A stretch of 64,000 nt of DNA from Azospirillum sp. RU38E (GTDB lineage Bacteria; Pseudomonadota; Alphaproteobacteria; Azospirillales; Azospirillaceae): positions 105,343 to 169,342 of the forward strand of contig NZ_FZOI01000013.1 in NCBI RefSeq assembly GCF_900188385.1. The letters run 5' to 3'. The notes beneath the pieces are model-generated. The model did not search any database. It had not been told where the DNA came from and saw only the letters and a list, made by a program, of their open reading frames with translations. Positions 43,170 through 53,211 of this stretch are shown piece by piece; within the stretch, counting starts at the first letter, position 1, and each line of letters starts with the position of its first letter. The position numbers and the translations under genes were made by a program.

Positions 43170-44519
43170 ATGCAGATCACCGAGACCAGCGCTGAAGGCC
43201 TCCGCCGCGACTATAAGGTCGTCATCACGACCCAGGACATCGAATCGCGGGTGCAGACCCAGCTGATCCAAGTCGGCAAGACCGTCAAGATGCCCGGCTT
43301 CCGCCCCGGCAAGGTGCCGATGCCGATCCTGAAGCAGCGCTATGGCATGTCGGTCATGGGCGAGGTGCTGGAAGCGGTCGTGCAGGAATCGGTGGACAAG
43401 CTGGTCGCCGACAACAGCCTGCGCCCGGCCCTGCAGCCGAGCGTGAAGGCCGTGGAGCCCTTCGCCGAGGGCAAGGATTTCACCCTGGACGTCTCCGTTG
43501 AGCTGCTGCCGGAATTCGAGCCGGCCGACCTGTCCGGCGTTGAGATCGAGAAGCCCGTCGCCGCTGTGGCCGACGAAGCCGTGACCGAGAGCCTGGAGCG
43601 TCTGGCCAAGGCCCGCCGCACCACCGAGAAGGTGGAAGATGACCGCGCCGCCGTCACCGGCGACATCCTGCTGATCGATTTCGACGGTTCCGTCGATGGC
43701 GAGAAGCGCCCCGGCATGAAGGGCGAAGGCCATGAGCTGGAGCTGGGCTCCAACTCCTTCATCCCCGGCTTCGAGGATCAGCTGGTTGGCGCCAAGGCCG
43801 GCAGCGATGTCACCGTGAAGGTGACCTTCCCGACCGAATACCATGCCGCCGAACTGGCCGGTAAGGACGCCGTGTTCGAGGTGAAGGTGCATGAGATTCG
43901 CGCCGCCAAGGATGCGGAGCTGAATGACGATCTGGCCAAGACCTTCGGCTTTGACGATCTGGAAGGCCTGCGGACGGCCATTTCCGAGCGCATCGGCGAG
44001 GAATATGCCGCCACGTCCCGCCTGCGCGCCAAGCGCACCCTGCTGGACAAGCTGGCCGAGCTGCACAGCTTCGAGGTTCCGGCCGGCATGGTCGAGATCG
44101 AGTTCGAGCAGATCTGGAAGCGCCTGCAGGACGAGCTGGCCAATGGCGAAGCCGAGGCTGAGGACAAGGATAAGGACGAAGAGGCCCTGAAGGCCGAATA
44201 CCGTGACATCGCGGTGCGTCGCGTCCGTCTGGGCCTGCTGCTGTCGGAAATCGGCCGCCGCAACAATGTGACCGTCAGCCGTGAAGAGCTGAACAAGGCC
44301 ATGATCGACGAGGTTCGTCGCTATCCGGGCCAGGAACAGCAGGTGTTTGAGTTCTTCCGTAAGAACCCCCAGGCTGTCGAAAGCCTGCGCGCGCCGATTT
44401 ATGAAGACAAGGTTGTCGACTTCATCCTCGGAAGCGTTAAGGTGAACGAAGTGACCGTGTCGGTTGACGAGCTGATGCGCGATCCGGACGATGAGGAAGA
44501 GGGTGCGGCTGCCGCCTGA
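43170..44519 (+). CDS. tig: Trigger factor
   Basis: Ribosome-bound chaperone and peptidyl-prolyl isomerase for nascent proteins. It has 449 residues. The ribosome-binding domain carries the signature GFRPGKVPMPILKQRYG (residues about 44-60), the FKBP-type domain spans about 150-245 (GDILLIDFDGSVDGEKRPGMKGEGHELELGSNSFIPGFEDQLVGAKAG, quoted in part as landmark), and the helical chaperone domain follows, with a Glu/Asp/Ala-rich tail. It begins the tig-clpP-clpX series in the usual order. Confidence 0.97.
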   Translation: MQITETSAEGLRRDYKVVITTQDIESRVQTQLIQVGKTVKMPGFRPGKVPMPILKQRYGMSVMGEVLEAVVQESVDKLVADNSLRPALQPSVKAVEPFAEGKDFTLDVSVELLPEFEPADLSGVEIEKPVAAVADEAVTESLERLAKARRTTEKVEDDRAAVTGDILLIDFDGSVDGEKRPGMKGEGHELELGSNSFIPGFEDQLVGAKAGSDVTVKVTFPTEYHAAELAGKDAVFEVKVHEIRAAKDAELNDDLAKTFGFDDLEGLRTAISERIGEEYAATSRLRAKRTLLDKLAELHSFEVPAGMVEIEFEQIWKRLQDELANGEAEAEDKDKDEEALKAEYRDIAVRRVRLGLLLSEIGRRNNVTVSREELNKAMIDEVRRYPGQEQQVFEFFRKNPQAVESLRAPIYEDKVVDFILGSVKVNEVTVSVDELMRDPDDEEEGAAAA

Positions 44520-44599
44520 TCGGCATTCCCCCTTTGAATTAAACCGTGGGGGTCTATATAGGGCTCCCACGGTACATGGCGAGGAACAAGGCAGGAATC

Positions 44600-45223
44600 A
44601 TGATCGATCCGCAGATGAACGCGCTGGTTCCGATGGTGGTCGAGCAGACCAATCGGGGTGAACGCGCCTACGACATCTATTCCCGCCTCCTGAAGGAGCG
44701 GATCATTTTCCTGGTTGGCGGCGTCAATGACGCGGTCTCCAGCCTGATCTGCGCCCAGCTGCTGTTCCTTGAGGCGGAGAATCCTGACAAGGAAATCTCC
44801 TTCTATATCAATTCCCCCGGTGGCTATGTCACGGCTGGCCTCGCCATCTATGACACCATGCAGTATATCCGCTGCCCGGTGCAGACCATCTGCATGGGTC
44901 AGGCGGCCAGCATGGGCGCCTTGCTGCTGGCGGGTGGCGCCAAGGGCAAGCGTTTTGCCCTGCCCAACAGCCGAATCATGATCCACCAGCCTTCGGGCGG
45001 GGCCCAGGGTCAGGCGGCCGATATCGAGATCCAGGCCCAGGAAATCCTGCGGATGCGCCAGCGTCTGAACGAGATTTTCCAGGATCATACCGGCCAAGCG
45101 CTGGATGTGATTGAAAAGGCCGTGGAACGTGACAATTTCATGAGCCCGGACGAAGCCAAGGCTTTCGGCTTGATTGATCAGGTAATTTCCGATCGTCCCA
45201 CCAGCTTTGGCCGGGGGGCGTGA
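44600..45223 (+). CDS. clpP: ATP-dependent Clp protease proteolytic subunit
   Basis: Serine protease ring that degrades proteins fed by ClpX or ClpA. It has 207 residues from the ATG at 44600, behind AGGCAGGA; ATG 44576 and GTG 44546 in the same frame are less likely. The catalytic triad is S104 ([11 protein letters not shown]), H129 (IMIHQP) and D178 (ERDNFMS), in the exact positions of the family. The gene lies 80 bases after tig and 274 bases before clpX. Confidence 0.97.
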   Translation: MIDPQMNALVPMVVEQTNRGERAYDIYSRLLKERIIFLVGGVNDAVSSLICAQLLFLEAENPDKEISFYINSPGGYVTAGLAIYDTMQYIRCPVQTICMGQAASMGALLLAGGAKGKRFALPNSRIMIHQPSGGAQGQAADIEIQAQEILRMRQRLNEIFQDHTGQALDVIEKAVERDNFMSPDEAKAFGLIDQVISDRPTSFGRGA

Positions 45224-45497
45224 TCATCTGATCACCTGAACGGGGGCGGCAGCGAACAAGTATATATTGATCCTGTCGCTTTACGTGTTGTTGAATAGGC
45301 GGGCAGGGCGGTGCGCCCGGTTCCGTCAGTCGGTTCAAGGGCGCGCGCAAGGTGTTGGTATCGGTCCCCAGGGACGGTCACCAACACTGTTGTAACCGCC
45401 CGGTTTGAAGTGGATGCCCCAACGGGTATCCGGGTGCGGGGGCCAGGGCCATGCCGGGCCAGGGACCACGCGCTATCCGGTGATGTACGGAGCCCAT

Positions 45498-46763
45498 ATG
45501 ACCAAGTCGACCGGCGGCGACAGCAAGAATACCCTCTACTGTTCTTTCTGCGGAAAGAGCCAGCACGAGGTGCGCAAGCTCATTGCCGGCCCCACCGTGT
45601 TCATCTGCGATGAATGCGTCGAGCTGTGCATGGATATCATCCGCGAGGAGAATAAGACCACGCTGGTGAAGTCCCGCGACGGGGTTCCGTCCCCGCGCGA
45701 TATCAGCACGGTGCTGGATGACTATGTCATCGGACAGGAACATGCCAAGCGCGTGCTGTCCGTGGCGGTGCATAACCATTACAAGCGGCTGGCCCACGGT
45801 GCGAAGCACAATGACGTGGAACTGGCCAAGTCCAACATCCTGCTGGTCGGGCCGACCGGTTCGGGCAAGACGCTGCTGGCACAGACCCTGGCCCGCATCA
45901 TCGACGTGCCCTTCACCATGGCCGATGCCACCACACTGACCGAAGCCGGTTATGTGGGTGAGGATGTCGAGAACATCATCCTGAAGCTGCTCCAGTCCGC
46001 TGATTATAATGTCGAGCGGGCGCAGCGCGGCATCGTCTATATCGACGAGGTCGATAAGATCAGCCGCAAGTCCGATAACCCGTCGATCACCCGCGACGTG
46101 TCGGGCGAAGGCGTGCAGCAGGCGCTGCTGAAGATCATGGAAGGCACCGTTGCCTCCGTGCCGCCGCAGGGCGGGCGCAAGCATCCGCAGCAGGAATTCC
46201 TGCAGGTGGACACGACCAACATCCTGTTCATCTGCGGTGGCGCCTTTGCCGGCCTGGAAAAGATCATTGCCGCCCGCGGCAAAGGCACGTCCATCGGTTT
46301 TGGTGCCGATGTGCGCGGCCCGGATGAACGCCGTACCGGCGACATCCTGCGCGAGGTCGAGCCGGAAGATCTGCTGAAATTCGGTCTGATCCCCGAATTT
46401 GTCGGCCGTCTGCCCGTGCTGGCCACCCTGCATGACCTGGACGAGTCGGCCCTGATCGAAATCCTTTCCAAGCCGAAGAACGCGCTGGTGAAGCAGTATC
46501 AGCGTCTTTTCGAGATGGAGGATGTGAAGCTGACGGTGCATGAGGATGCGCTGCGCTCCATTTCCCGCAAGGCGATTGAGCGCAAGACCGGTGCCCGTGG
46601 TCTGCGCTCCATCATGGAAACCATCCTGCTGGACCCGATGTATGATCTGCCCGGCCTGCAGGGCGTGGAAGAGATCGTCATCAATAAGGAGGTGGTGGAG
46701 GGCCGCGCTAAGCCGCTCTACATCTATTCCGACCGTCGCAGCGAGGCGGCCCCGGGGGCGTAA
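45498..46763 (+). CDS. clpX: ATP-dependent Clp protease unfoldase subunit ClpX
   Basis: AAA+ unfoldase that recognises tagged proteins and passes them to ClpP. It has 421 residues; the ATG at 45498 has GGAG six bases upstream, and the longer frame is rejected. The N-terminal zinc-binding domain has C15-x2-C18 and C37-x2-C40. Walker A is G118-P-T-G-S-G-K-T125, Walker B is IVYIDEVDK, the RKH loop is near [19 protein letters not shown], and the IGF loop for ClpP binding reads IGFG. It ends in a strong terminator, and lon, which usually follows, is not present. Confidence 0.97.
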   Translation: MTKSTGGDSKNTLYCSFCGKSQHEVRKLIAGPTVFICDECVELCMDIIREENKTTLVKSRDGVPSPRDISTVLDDYVIGQEHAKRVLSVAVHNHYKRLAHGAKHNDVELAKSNILLVGPTGSGKTLLAQTLARIIDVPFTMADATTLTEAGYVGEDVENIILKLLQSADYNVERAQRGIVYIDEVDKISRKSDNPSITRDVSGEGVQQALLKIMEGTVASVPPQGGRKHPQQEFLQVDTTNILFICGGAFAGLEKIIAARGKGTSIGFGADVRGPDERRTGDILREVEPEDLLKFGLIPEFVGRLPVLATLHDLDESALIEILSKPKNALVKQYQRLFEMEDVKLTVHEDALRSISRKAIERKTGARGLRSIMETILLDPMYDLPGLQGVEEIVINKEVVEGRAKPLYIYSDRRSEAAPGA

Positions 46764-46791
46764 AACCATCGCTGTTTCCTGGCTATCGTTG

Positions 46792-46823
46792 AAAACCCCA
46801 CCGGCGCCGGCCGGTGGGGTTTT
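46792..46823 (+). terminator. Terminator of clpX
   Basis: AAAACCCCACCGG (46792-46804) pairs with CCGGTGGGGTTTT (46811-46823), followed by TCTTT. Confidence 0.9.
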
Positions 46824-46856
46824 TCTTTGCTGCAGTTCAGACCGATCAAAAGAAGA

Positions 46857-46884
46857 GGCCATCACCGGGCGCCCGGTGATGGCC
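46857..46884 (-). terminator. Palindromic hairpin downstream of the GH3 gene
   Basis: GGCCATCACCGGGC (46857-46870) and its exact complement GCCCGGTGATGGCC (46871-46884) are directly joined. On the minus strand TCTTCTTTTG follows, so it can end the glucosidase transcript. Confidence 0.75.
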
Positions 46885-46962
46885 TTATCAGTTTGGGGTG
46901 TTGAACTGCCGGTGCGCCCGAGAACAGGAAGGCGGGGCCGGCAGGTCTTCCCGGCAGCGGGC

Positions 46963-49518
46963 TCAGCCTGCCGGGCAGACGGCGTTGGTCGGGTCGGCCT
47001 CCAGCTTCACATCGGTGAAGGTAAGGCCAAGCGTCGACGAGCTGGTCAGGATCAGCGGTGCTTCCACCCGGTCCATCTTGGCGCCAGCCCCGGCGAAGCA
47101 TTTCAGGGGAATCTTCAGGGTGGAGAAGCTGCCGACCGGCGCCTTGCGCAACAGGTCGGTCACGTCCAGCGTCCCGGCACAGTCAGTGCCACAGCCCACC
47201 GCCATCTGCACCTTGCCGCCGGGGGCCTGATCCACCCGGTAGCGGACAGACAGGGTGACATCGCCGTTTGACTGGCGGGAGAGATCGACGGCACGACCGG
47301 AAATAGCCAGACTGCCGGCGGCCTTACCCGACCAGATGAGCTGTTTGGCATCTTCCTGGGCCGCCACATCGACGGAGCGCAGTGACAGCACGGAACCGGG
47401 GCTCGCCGCTGTGGTGGTGGTGACGCGCAGTTCGCCCTGCGCATCGCGCAGGCCCAGCGACCAGGGGGCGGCGGCCCGGCCGGCGCGGAAATAGATGCCA
47501 GCATTCTGCCGCGCCCCGGCCGGCACGCCCGATTCTTCCGGCAGGGTGCCAACCTTGCTCTTGTCCTGATAGGTCAGGCCATAGCCATAGGCGAAGAGCG
47601 GGTTGTAATCCTTGTCCCCCCGGTTCAGCGGCGTCTGTACCGCCGTGCGCGGCCAGGAGAAGGAGAGTTTGCCGTTGAAATCATGACGAATCTTGCCATC
47701 CGCCCCTTTGAACAGCACATCGGCGATACCCCCGCCCTCCGTTCCCGGCAGCCAGGCGGCAACGAACGCGTCTGACGCGTTCAGTTCCGGATTGACCCAC
47801 AGCGGCCGACCGGAGAGGAAGACCGCCACCACGGGAATACCCTGGGCGCGCAGTTTCTTCAGCAGGGCCAGATCCGTCTTCTCGTCCGGCTGATATTCCA
47901 GGGTTTCCACATCGCCCTGGAACTCCGCATAGGGTTCCTCGCCAAAGACGACGATGGCAACATCCGGCTTGGCGTTGAAATGGCCGGCCTTGTCATAATC
48001 GACCGTGCCGCCGGCGGCCGACACGGCCGCCTTGATACCGGCCAGGATGGAGGTGGCGCCGGGGAACTCGTCATTGCGATTGCCCGTCCCCTGCCAGGAG
48101 ATGGTCCAGCCGCCGGATTGCTTGCCGATATTATCGGCCCCGTCACCGGCCACCAGCACCCGCGCCTTGGGCGACAGCGGCAGCACGCCGGCATCATTCT
48201 TCAACAGCACCAGCGACTTACGGACCGCCTCCCGCCCGACGGCGCGATGTTCCGGGCTGCCCAGCGTGCTGAGCGCCGGCAGGCCCGGCCGATCCTTCGG
48301 CGCCGGCTTCTCAAACAAGCCCGACAGCAGCTTCACCCGCAGGATGCGGCGCACCGCATCATCCAGCCGGGCCATGGGGATGGTGCCGTCCTTCGCCTGG
48401 GCCAGCGTATTTTCATAAAGCTGCTTCCAGCCATCGGCGGCCATAAACATGTCCAGGCCGGCATTGATGGCGGTGGGGCAATTCACCTTGGTGCAGCCGG
48501 GCACCTGATCATGCGCGTTCCAGTCGCCGACGATAAAACCGTTGAAGCCCATCCGGCCTTTCAGCACATCGGTCAGCAATTCCTTGTTGCCATGATGCTT
48601 GATGCCCTGCCAGCTGCTGAAACTGGCCATCACCGTCAGCACGCCGGCATCAATGGCCGGCGGATAGCCGGCATTATGGATGCGGATCAGCTCCTCTTCA
48701 CTGGCCAGGGCATTGCCCTGGTCGCGGCCCTTATCCGTGCCGCCATCGGCCAGGAAATGCTTGGCGCTGGCAACGATGCGGCCGGGGGCCATGAAATCCG
48801 TGCTGCCGGCCTTGCCCTGCACCCCTTCGACGATGGCGCTGGAATAGGCGGCGACGATCTCCGGATCTTCCGAGAACCCTTCATAGGAGCGGCCCCAGCG
48901 GTCGTCCCGCACCACCGACAGGGCCGGGGCGAAGGTCCAATCAATGCCGGTGGCCGCCATTTCCGCCGCCGTCACCGTGCCGATCCGGCGCAACAGGTCG
49001 GGATCATGGGCTGCCCCCAGCCCGATATTATGCGGGAAAATGGTGGCCGCCCCGATATTGCCATGGCCATGCACGGCATCCACCCCGAACAGGACGGGAA
49101 TGGGCGTGTGGCCCGGCCGCTTCTCCAGCGAGATGCGATAGAACTGATCCGCCAGATCAAGCCAGGCCTGGGGCGGGGCGCGATCATCCCCGCCGGGGCC
49201 GGAATTGCCTCCCGCCAGGACAGAGCCCAGGGGATATTTGCGCAAATCTTCCGGTGTGATGCTGCCAATATCGCCCTGGATGACCTGGCCCACCTTTTCT
49301 TCCAGGGACAGCTGCTTCAGCAGTGCCTCCACCCGCGCCTCAATCGTCGGGTTGATCAGCCGCTGATGCGTCGGCGCCGGCCATTTTTCCGGATGCAGCT
49401 GGGCAGCTGTCGGCGCCGTTTCCTGGGCCATGGCCGGGAAACCCGACACCATGCCGGTCAGGGCCAGGGCGCTGACCATGCCAAAGGCGGCCGCGCATCT
49501 CGCATAGGTGTTCTTCAC
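46963..49518 (-). CDS. Secreted glycoside hydrolase family 3 exo-beta-glucosidase
   Basis: Exo-acting beta-glucan/cellodextrin hydrolase, probably periplasmic. It has 851 residues, starting with GTG at 49518 behind GGGGAGGA. The signal peptide is CAAAFGMVSALALTGMVSGFPAMA. GH3 marks are SLEEKVGQVIQGD, the KH motif K253-H254-F and the nucleophile D332 in GFIVGDWNAHDQ; the second domain has SLVLLKND-type KSLVLLKNDAGVLPL and VVVFGEEPYAE. The last about 160 residues form a beta-sandwich like that in 1,4-beta-D-glucan glucohydrolases. It is divergent from the TonB receptor at 49966, with operator-like palindromes between. Confidence 0.9.
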   Translation of the reverse strand: MKNTYARCAAAFGMVSALALTGMVSGFPAMAQETAPTAAQLHPEKWPAPTHQRLINPTIEARVEALLKQLSLEEKVGQVIQGDIGSITPEDLRKYPLGSVLAGGNSGPGGDDRAPPQAWLDLADQFYRISLEKRPGHTPIPVLFGVDAVHGHGNIGAATIFPHNIGLGAAHDPDLLRRIGTVTAAEMAATGIDWTFAPALSVVRDDRWGRSYEGFSEDPEIVAAYSSAIVEGVQGKAGSTDFMAPGRIVASAKHFLADGGTDKGRDQGNALASEEELIRIHNAGYPPAIDAGVLTVMASFSSWQGIKHHGNKELLTDVLKGRMGFNGFIVGDWNAHDQVPGCTKVNCPTAINAGLDMFMAADGWKQLYENTLAQAKDGTIPMARLDDAVRRILRVKLLSGLFEKPAPKDRPGLPALSTLGSPEHRAVGREAVRKSLVLLKNDAGVLPLSPKARVLVAGDGADNIGKQSGGWTISWQGTGNRNDEFPGATSILAGIKAAVSAAGGTVDYDKAGHFNAKPDVAIVVFGEEPYAEFQGDVETLEYQPDEKTDLALLKKLRAQGIPVVAVFLSGRPLWVNPELNASDAFVAAWLPGTEGGGIADVLFKGADGKIRHDFNGKLSFSWPRTAVQTPLNRGDKDYNPLFAYGYGLTYQDKSKVGTLPEESGVPAGARQNAGIYFRAGRAAAPWSLGLRDAQGELRVTTTTAASPGSVLSLRSVDVAAQEDAKQLIWSGKAAGSLAISGRAVDLSRQSNGDVTLSVRYRVDQAPGGKVQMAVGCGTDCAGTLDVTDLLRKAPVGSFSTLKIPLKCFAGAGAKMDRVEAPLILTSSSTLGLTFTDVKLEADPTNAVCPAG

Positions 49519-49597
49519 CGGTAATCCTCCCCTGGCGACGGATCAAGGCCGCATCGGCGCGGGTGGCGCGCGCGGTCATTGTCTTCGCCCTTATTCG

Positions 49598-49611
49598 TGA
49601 CAGCGTTGTCA
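49598..49611. promoter_or_regulatory. LacI-family-like operator near GH3 start
   Basis: TGACAGCGTTGTCA is palindromic except for one base pair. It lies 80 bases upstream of the glucosidase start, where a repressor could block transcription. Confidence 0.5.
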
Positions 49612-49850
49612 GGTTATGCCTGCGACAAAACCACCCTGTCAATGCTGATTCCGGGGCAAAATCATCGGACTTTTCCCGCTTTTGCGGCGCAAAAGAATGT
49701 TGCAACGCGAAAGGGTGCAGCAAAGTTGCATCGGTCCAATTTATTGCCAATTGCTGGGGGGTGTATATTAACTTATTGATAATAAATGATCTGATGGGTG
49801 GGCCAACACATGATGTTGTAGGAATTAGGAAAATTGAAACCGCAAAAATA

Positions 49851-49862
49851 GACAGCGCTGTC
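49851..49862. promoter_or_regulatory. LacI-family-like operator near TonB receptor start
   Basis: GACAGCGCTGTC is a perfect 12-bp palindrome, sharing GACAGCG and TGTC with the site at 49598-49611. It lies 104 bases upstream of the receptor start. The gap between the two sites is AT-rich, as expected for divergent promoters. Confidence 0.5.
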
Positions 49863-49965
49863 ATTTTCCGTTGACGGAAGCCGCTCCCTGTCGCCTCAAT
49901 AGGGCTGCGCGGCTTGGGTGAGCTGCGACCAAACACCAACAGCAATAAATCCCTGGGAGGGAGAG

Positions 49966-52929
49966 ATGCCTTTCAAAAACAGGCTCGGGCTCTACCTGCA
50001 TTCCGTCGCCGCGGTCGCGCTGCTGGCCAGCCCGGCCGCCATGGGCCAGGCCGCCCCGGCGGCGGCCGACGGCGCGCAGCAGATGGACGAGATCATTGTT
50101 ACCGGTTTCCGGGCGTCGCTGGCCAGCGCGCTGCAGACCAAGCGGAACGCCAACGAAATCATCGAATCCATCACCGCAGAGGATATGGGCAAGTTCCCTG
50201 ACCAGAATATCGCGGAAAGCCTGCAGCGCCTTTCGGGTGTGCAGATCGATCGCGACAATGGCCAGGGGACCAAGGTTCGCATCCGCGGTCTGGACCAGAA
50301 TGTCACCCTGCTGAATGACGAAATTTTCCTGACCGGCCTGGAGGTTTTCACCCTGGGCGAAGGCCAGAACCGCAATACCGACAGCCTGGAAGGCGTGCCG
50401 TCGGAACTGCTGGGCGGGGTGGATGTCTATAAATCCCCCAATGCCAAGCTGTTGGAAGGTGGCCTGGGCGGCATCATCAACCTGAAGACCCGTAATCCGC
50501 TGGCGCTGGATGAGGGCATCACGGCGGCCGGCAACGTCCGCATGGCCAAATCCGGTGGTGCCGACGGGGGATGGAAGCCGCTGGGGGCGGTGGCCGTCGG
50601 CTACAATTGGGGCGACAAGGCAGCCCTGATCGGCACCTTCTCCTACGACAAGCAGAATACCCAGTCCGACGTGCTGGGCGGGCAGAACCGCGGCAACTGG
50701 CGCTTTGCCGAACGCGGTGACAAGGCCACTGTCAAGACCAACTACTACGCCCCGGAATATCGCTACGCCACGGATCGTGACCAGACACGGGAGCGTATCG
50801 GCGGATCGCTGAGCGGTGCCATCGTGCTCAATGACAGCCTGGAACTGTCGGGCGACTGGTTCCATTCGGAATCCGATATTCTGACCTCCGAGGCGTCGCT
50901 GAAATTCCCCTTCACGGTGGAAAGCCCCGGCCTGGATACGACCAAGCCCTATACGATTGACAGCAATGGCGTGCTGATCAACGGCACCCTGATTGCCAAT
51001 TCCGCGGAAGCCATTTCCTATGTGCAGAATTCCAGTGTCGATGCCGATAATTTCGGCCTGAAGCTGAAATATGATGGCGGCGGGAACTTCCGTGGCTCCC
51101 TGCGCGGGGCCTATGCCACGGCGGAGCTGCACAGCGACAGCGCCAATAATGATGTGCGCTATACCAAGTACAGCGTGCCGACCGCCGACCCGACCAGCCC
51201 CACCGGTTACAGCCATCAGGCGGCCAACCCAGCGGCGCCGGCCAATTACCTGTTCACCTATAATAATGGTGACGGAAAGCTGCCCAGCTTTGCGCTGGCC
51301 AGCACGCCGGACCTTTATACAAACCCGGCCTATGGCTATTTCAAATCGCACTGGGTGTTTGGTGATCGTGCCGATCTGGAAAATTACTCGCTGCGGGCCG
51401 ATGGCGAATATGACCCGGAATTCATTGCTGCCGGTAATGTTCACCTGTCCACCGGCTACCGCTTTGCCTCACGTGATGTCGATTATGTCCGTGGTCGCTA
51501 CCTGGCGGATTATTCCGGCAAGGGCGAGCTGGATGGCACCAAGTTCGGGCAGAAATGGACGCCCTATGGATATTTCCAGGATGGCGCCATCGGCTTCAAG
51601 GCCTGCGAATTGCCCAAGGGGACGCCAGGAATTCCGGCCAAGTGCGATAATCGCTTCGGCAATTCGCCGCCGCTGATCACCCCGTTCCAGACCTTCACCG
51701 GCGCCAGTGGCCGGGTGGAGACGATTAATAACTTCTTCTCATCGGGCAATGTGGTGGGGGGCAAGATCCTGGTGCAGGATCGCAGCCAGATGAAGGATGG
51801 CCAGGCCTGGATTCAGGCGCTTTATCCCTCCACCCCGTTTGCCTTCTATGCGGAGCCGCTGGAAAGCTTCCGGGTGAAGGAAGAGACCCATTCCGGCTAT
51901 CTGATGGCGGATATCGGCGATGCCGGTGACGGTTATCACATCAATGTCGGCGCCCGGCTGATCCATACCAACCTGACCGTCTATCAGAATCGCGCCACCG
52001 ATCCCGATCCGGTCTATCTGGGCACGGATAGTTGGAACGGCGTGCTGCGCGACAGCGAAACCATCGCCAACGAACGTTCATACACCGATATTCTGCCCAG
52101 CCTGAACATGGTGTTCGATCTGGATGAGGGGCAGAAGGTGCGCTTCGCGGCGGGACGTGTCGTGGCCCGTCAGAACCTGTTTGATCTGGGTCGCGGTTTC
52201 CGCGTGGACTTCACCCGTAACCCGACCACCAACCTGTTCGAGGCCACCAACGGTTCTTCCGGCAACCCCGATCTCGATCCGTTCCGGGCCTCGCAGTTCG
52301 ACCTGGGCTATGAATATTATTTCGGTCGCCAGGGTCTGGTGTCGCTGGTCGGCTTCTGGAAGGAAGTGGACAGCTTTATTGCCAACGAAACCAAGCCGGA
52401 ATTCGTTATGGATCAGGCCGGTGGGCGCAACACGCCCATCACCCGCCCGATCAATGGTGAGGGCGGACGGGTTCGGGGCTTTGAGCTGGGTGCTCAATAT
52501 GCCTTCGATTGGGGCGTTGGCTTCAATGTCAACTATACCTATTCGGACAGCAAATCGCCGATCTTCAATGATTTTGACAAGGGGTTGCCGATCCCCGGCG
52601 TGGCCAAGCATGCCTTCAACGGTCAGGTCTATTACGAATATGAGGGGCTGGAAGCGCGGCTTTCCTATACCTGGCGGACCAAATCCTTTGCTGGCAATTT
52701 CGGCTTCGGCGATGGTGCGGTCAACCGCACGCTGGGCATCTGGAACCGCTCCTATGGTCAGCTGGATGCCCAGCTCGGCTATCAGGTCACCGAGCAGATC
52801 GGGGTGACGCTGGAAGGCATCAACCTGACCAAGGAGGATCAGAGCCAGTACCTGCAATATAAGAACCTGCCCTTCTCCTATGGATCGGGTTCCCGCCGCG
52901 TGATGGCGGGGGTACGGTTCAAGCTCTGA
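49966..52929 (+). CDS. TonB-dependent receptor, Xanthomonas/Caulobacter-type
   Basis: Large outer-membrane importer of 987 residues from the ATG at 49966 (GGGAGGGAGAG upstream). The signal peptide MPFKNRLGLYLHSVAAVALLASPAAMG is followed by the TonB box region MDEIIVTGFRASLASALQTKRNANEIIESITAEDMGKFPDQNIAESLQRLSGVQIDR (landmark), which is typical of the subfamily that TIGRFAMs calls TonB-Xanth-Caul, mostly carbohydrate receptors. The barrel ends in RVMAGVRFKL. Its divergent GH3 glucosidase and downstream halogenase-like flavoprotein form a typical carbohydrate-uptake neighbourhood. Confidence 0.9.
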   Translation: MPFKNRLGLYLHSVAAVALLASPAAMGQAAPAAADGAQQMDEIIVTGFRASLASALQTKRNANEIIESITAEDMGKFPDQNIAESLQRLSGVQIDRDNGQGTKVRIRGLDQNVTLLNDEIFLTGLEVFTLGEGQNRNTDSLEGVPSELLGGVDVYKSPNAKLLEGGLGGIINLKTRNPLALDEGITAAGNVRMAKSGGADGGWKPLGAVAVGYNWGDKAALIGTFSYDKQNTQSDVLGGQNRGNWRFAERGDKATVKTNYYAPEYRYATDRDQTRERIGGSLSGAIVLNDSLELSGDWFHSESDILTSEASLKFPFTVESPGLDTTKPYTIDSNGVLINGTLIANSAEAISYVQNSSVDADNFGLKLKYDGGGNFRGSLRGAYATAELHSDSANNDVRYTKYSVPTADPTSPTGYSHQAANPAAPANYLFTYNNGDGKLPSFALASTPDLYTNPAYGYFKSHWVFGDRADLENYSLRADGEYDPEFIAAGNVHLSTGYRFASRDVDYVRGRYLADYSGKGELDGTKFGQKWTPYGYFQDGAIGFKACELPKGTPGIPAKCDNRFGNSPPLITPFQTFTGASGRVETINNFFSSGNVVGGKILVQDRSQMKDGQAWIQALYPSTPFAFYAEPLESFRVKEETHSGYLMADIGDAGDGYHINVGARLIHTNLTVYQNRATDPDPVYLGTDSWNGVLRDSETIANERSYTDILPSLNMVFDLDEGQKVRFAAGRVVARQNLFDLGRGFRVDFTRNPTTNLFEATNGSSGNPDLDPFRASQFDLGYEYYFGRQGLVSLVGFWKEVDSFIANETKPEFVMDQAGGRNTPITRPINGEGGRVRGFELGAQYAFDWGVGFNVNYTYSDSKSPIFNDFDKGLPIPGVAKHAFNGQVYYEYEGLEARLSYTWRTKSFAGNFGFGDGAVNRTLGIWNRSYGQLDAQLGYQVTEQIGVTLEGINLTKEDQSQYLQYKNLPFSYGSGSRRVMAGVRFKL

Positions 52930-52948
52930 ACGACAAACGCCAAGTATG

Positions 52949-52976
52949 GGCGCCGGGGAAACCCGGCGCCTTTTTT
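52949..52976 (+). terminator. Terminator after TonB receptor
   Basis: GGCGCCGGG (52949-52957) pairs with CCCGGCGCC (52962-52970), then six Ts. The halogenase-like gene downstream therefore needs read-through or its own promoter. Confidence 0.85.
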
Positions 52977-53211
52977 GGTTTGGCGTGCCCGAATGCGTCC
53001 CATACCACCCACCATGTTTGACGGCGATGCAGGGAGCAAAGGGCTCCCCTCGAGGCGGAGCGGCAACGACCCACATTCCGGGGGACCAACAGCTTAAACA
53101 CCCTGCTCCCCCTGCTGTTCATCTTTGTGATATTTGCCGTAGGTTGTGGTAGAGGCGGTTCTCATCTTCGATTGACCGGCCGCGCCTGTGGCAGAATGGG
53201 GGAGAGGGATC

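Noticed and set aside
45378..46865. 495-codon minus-strand frame opposite clpX
   Set aside because: clpX is certain on the plus strand.
47980..49524. 514-codon plus-strand frame opposite the GH3 gene
   Set aside because: Shadow of the glucosidase, which has signal peptide and catalytic motifs.
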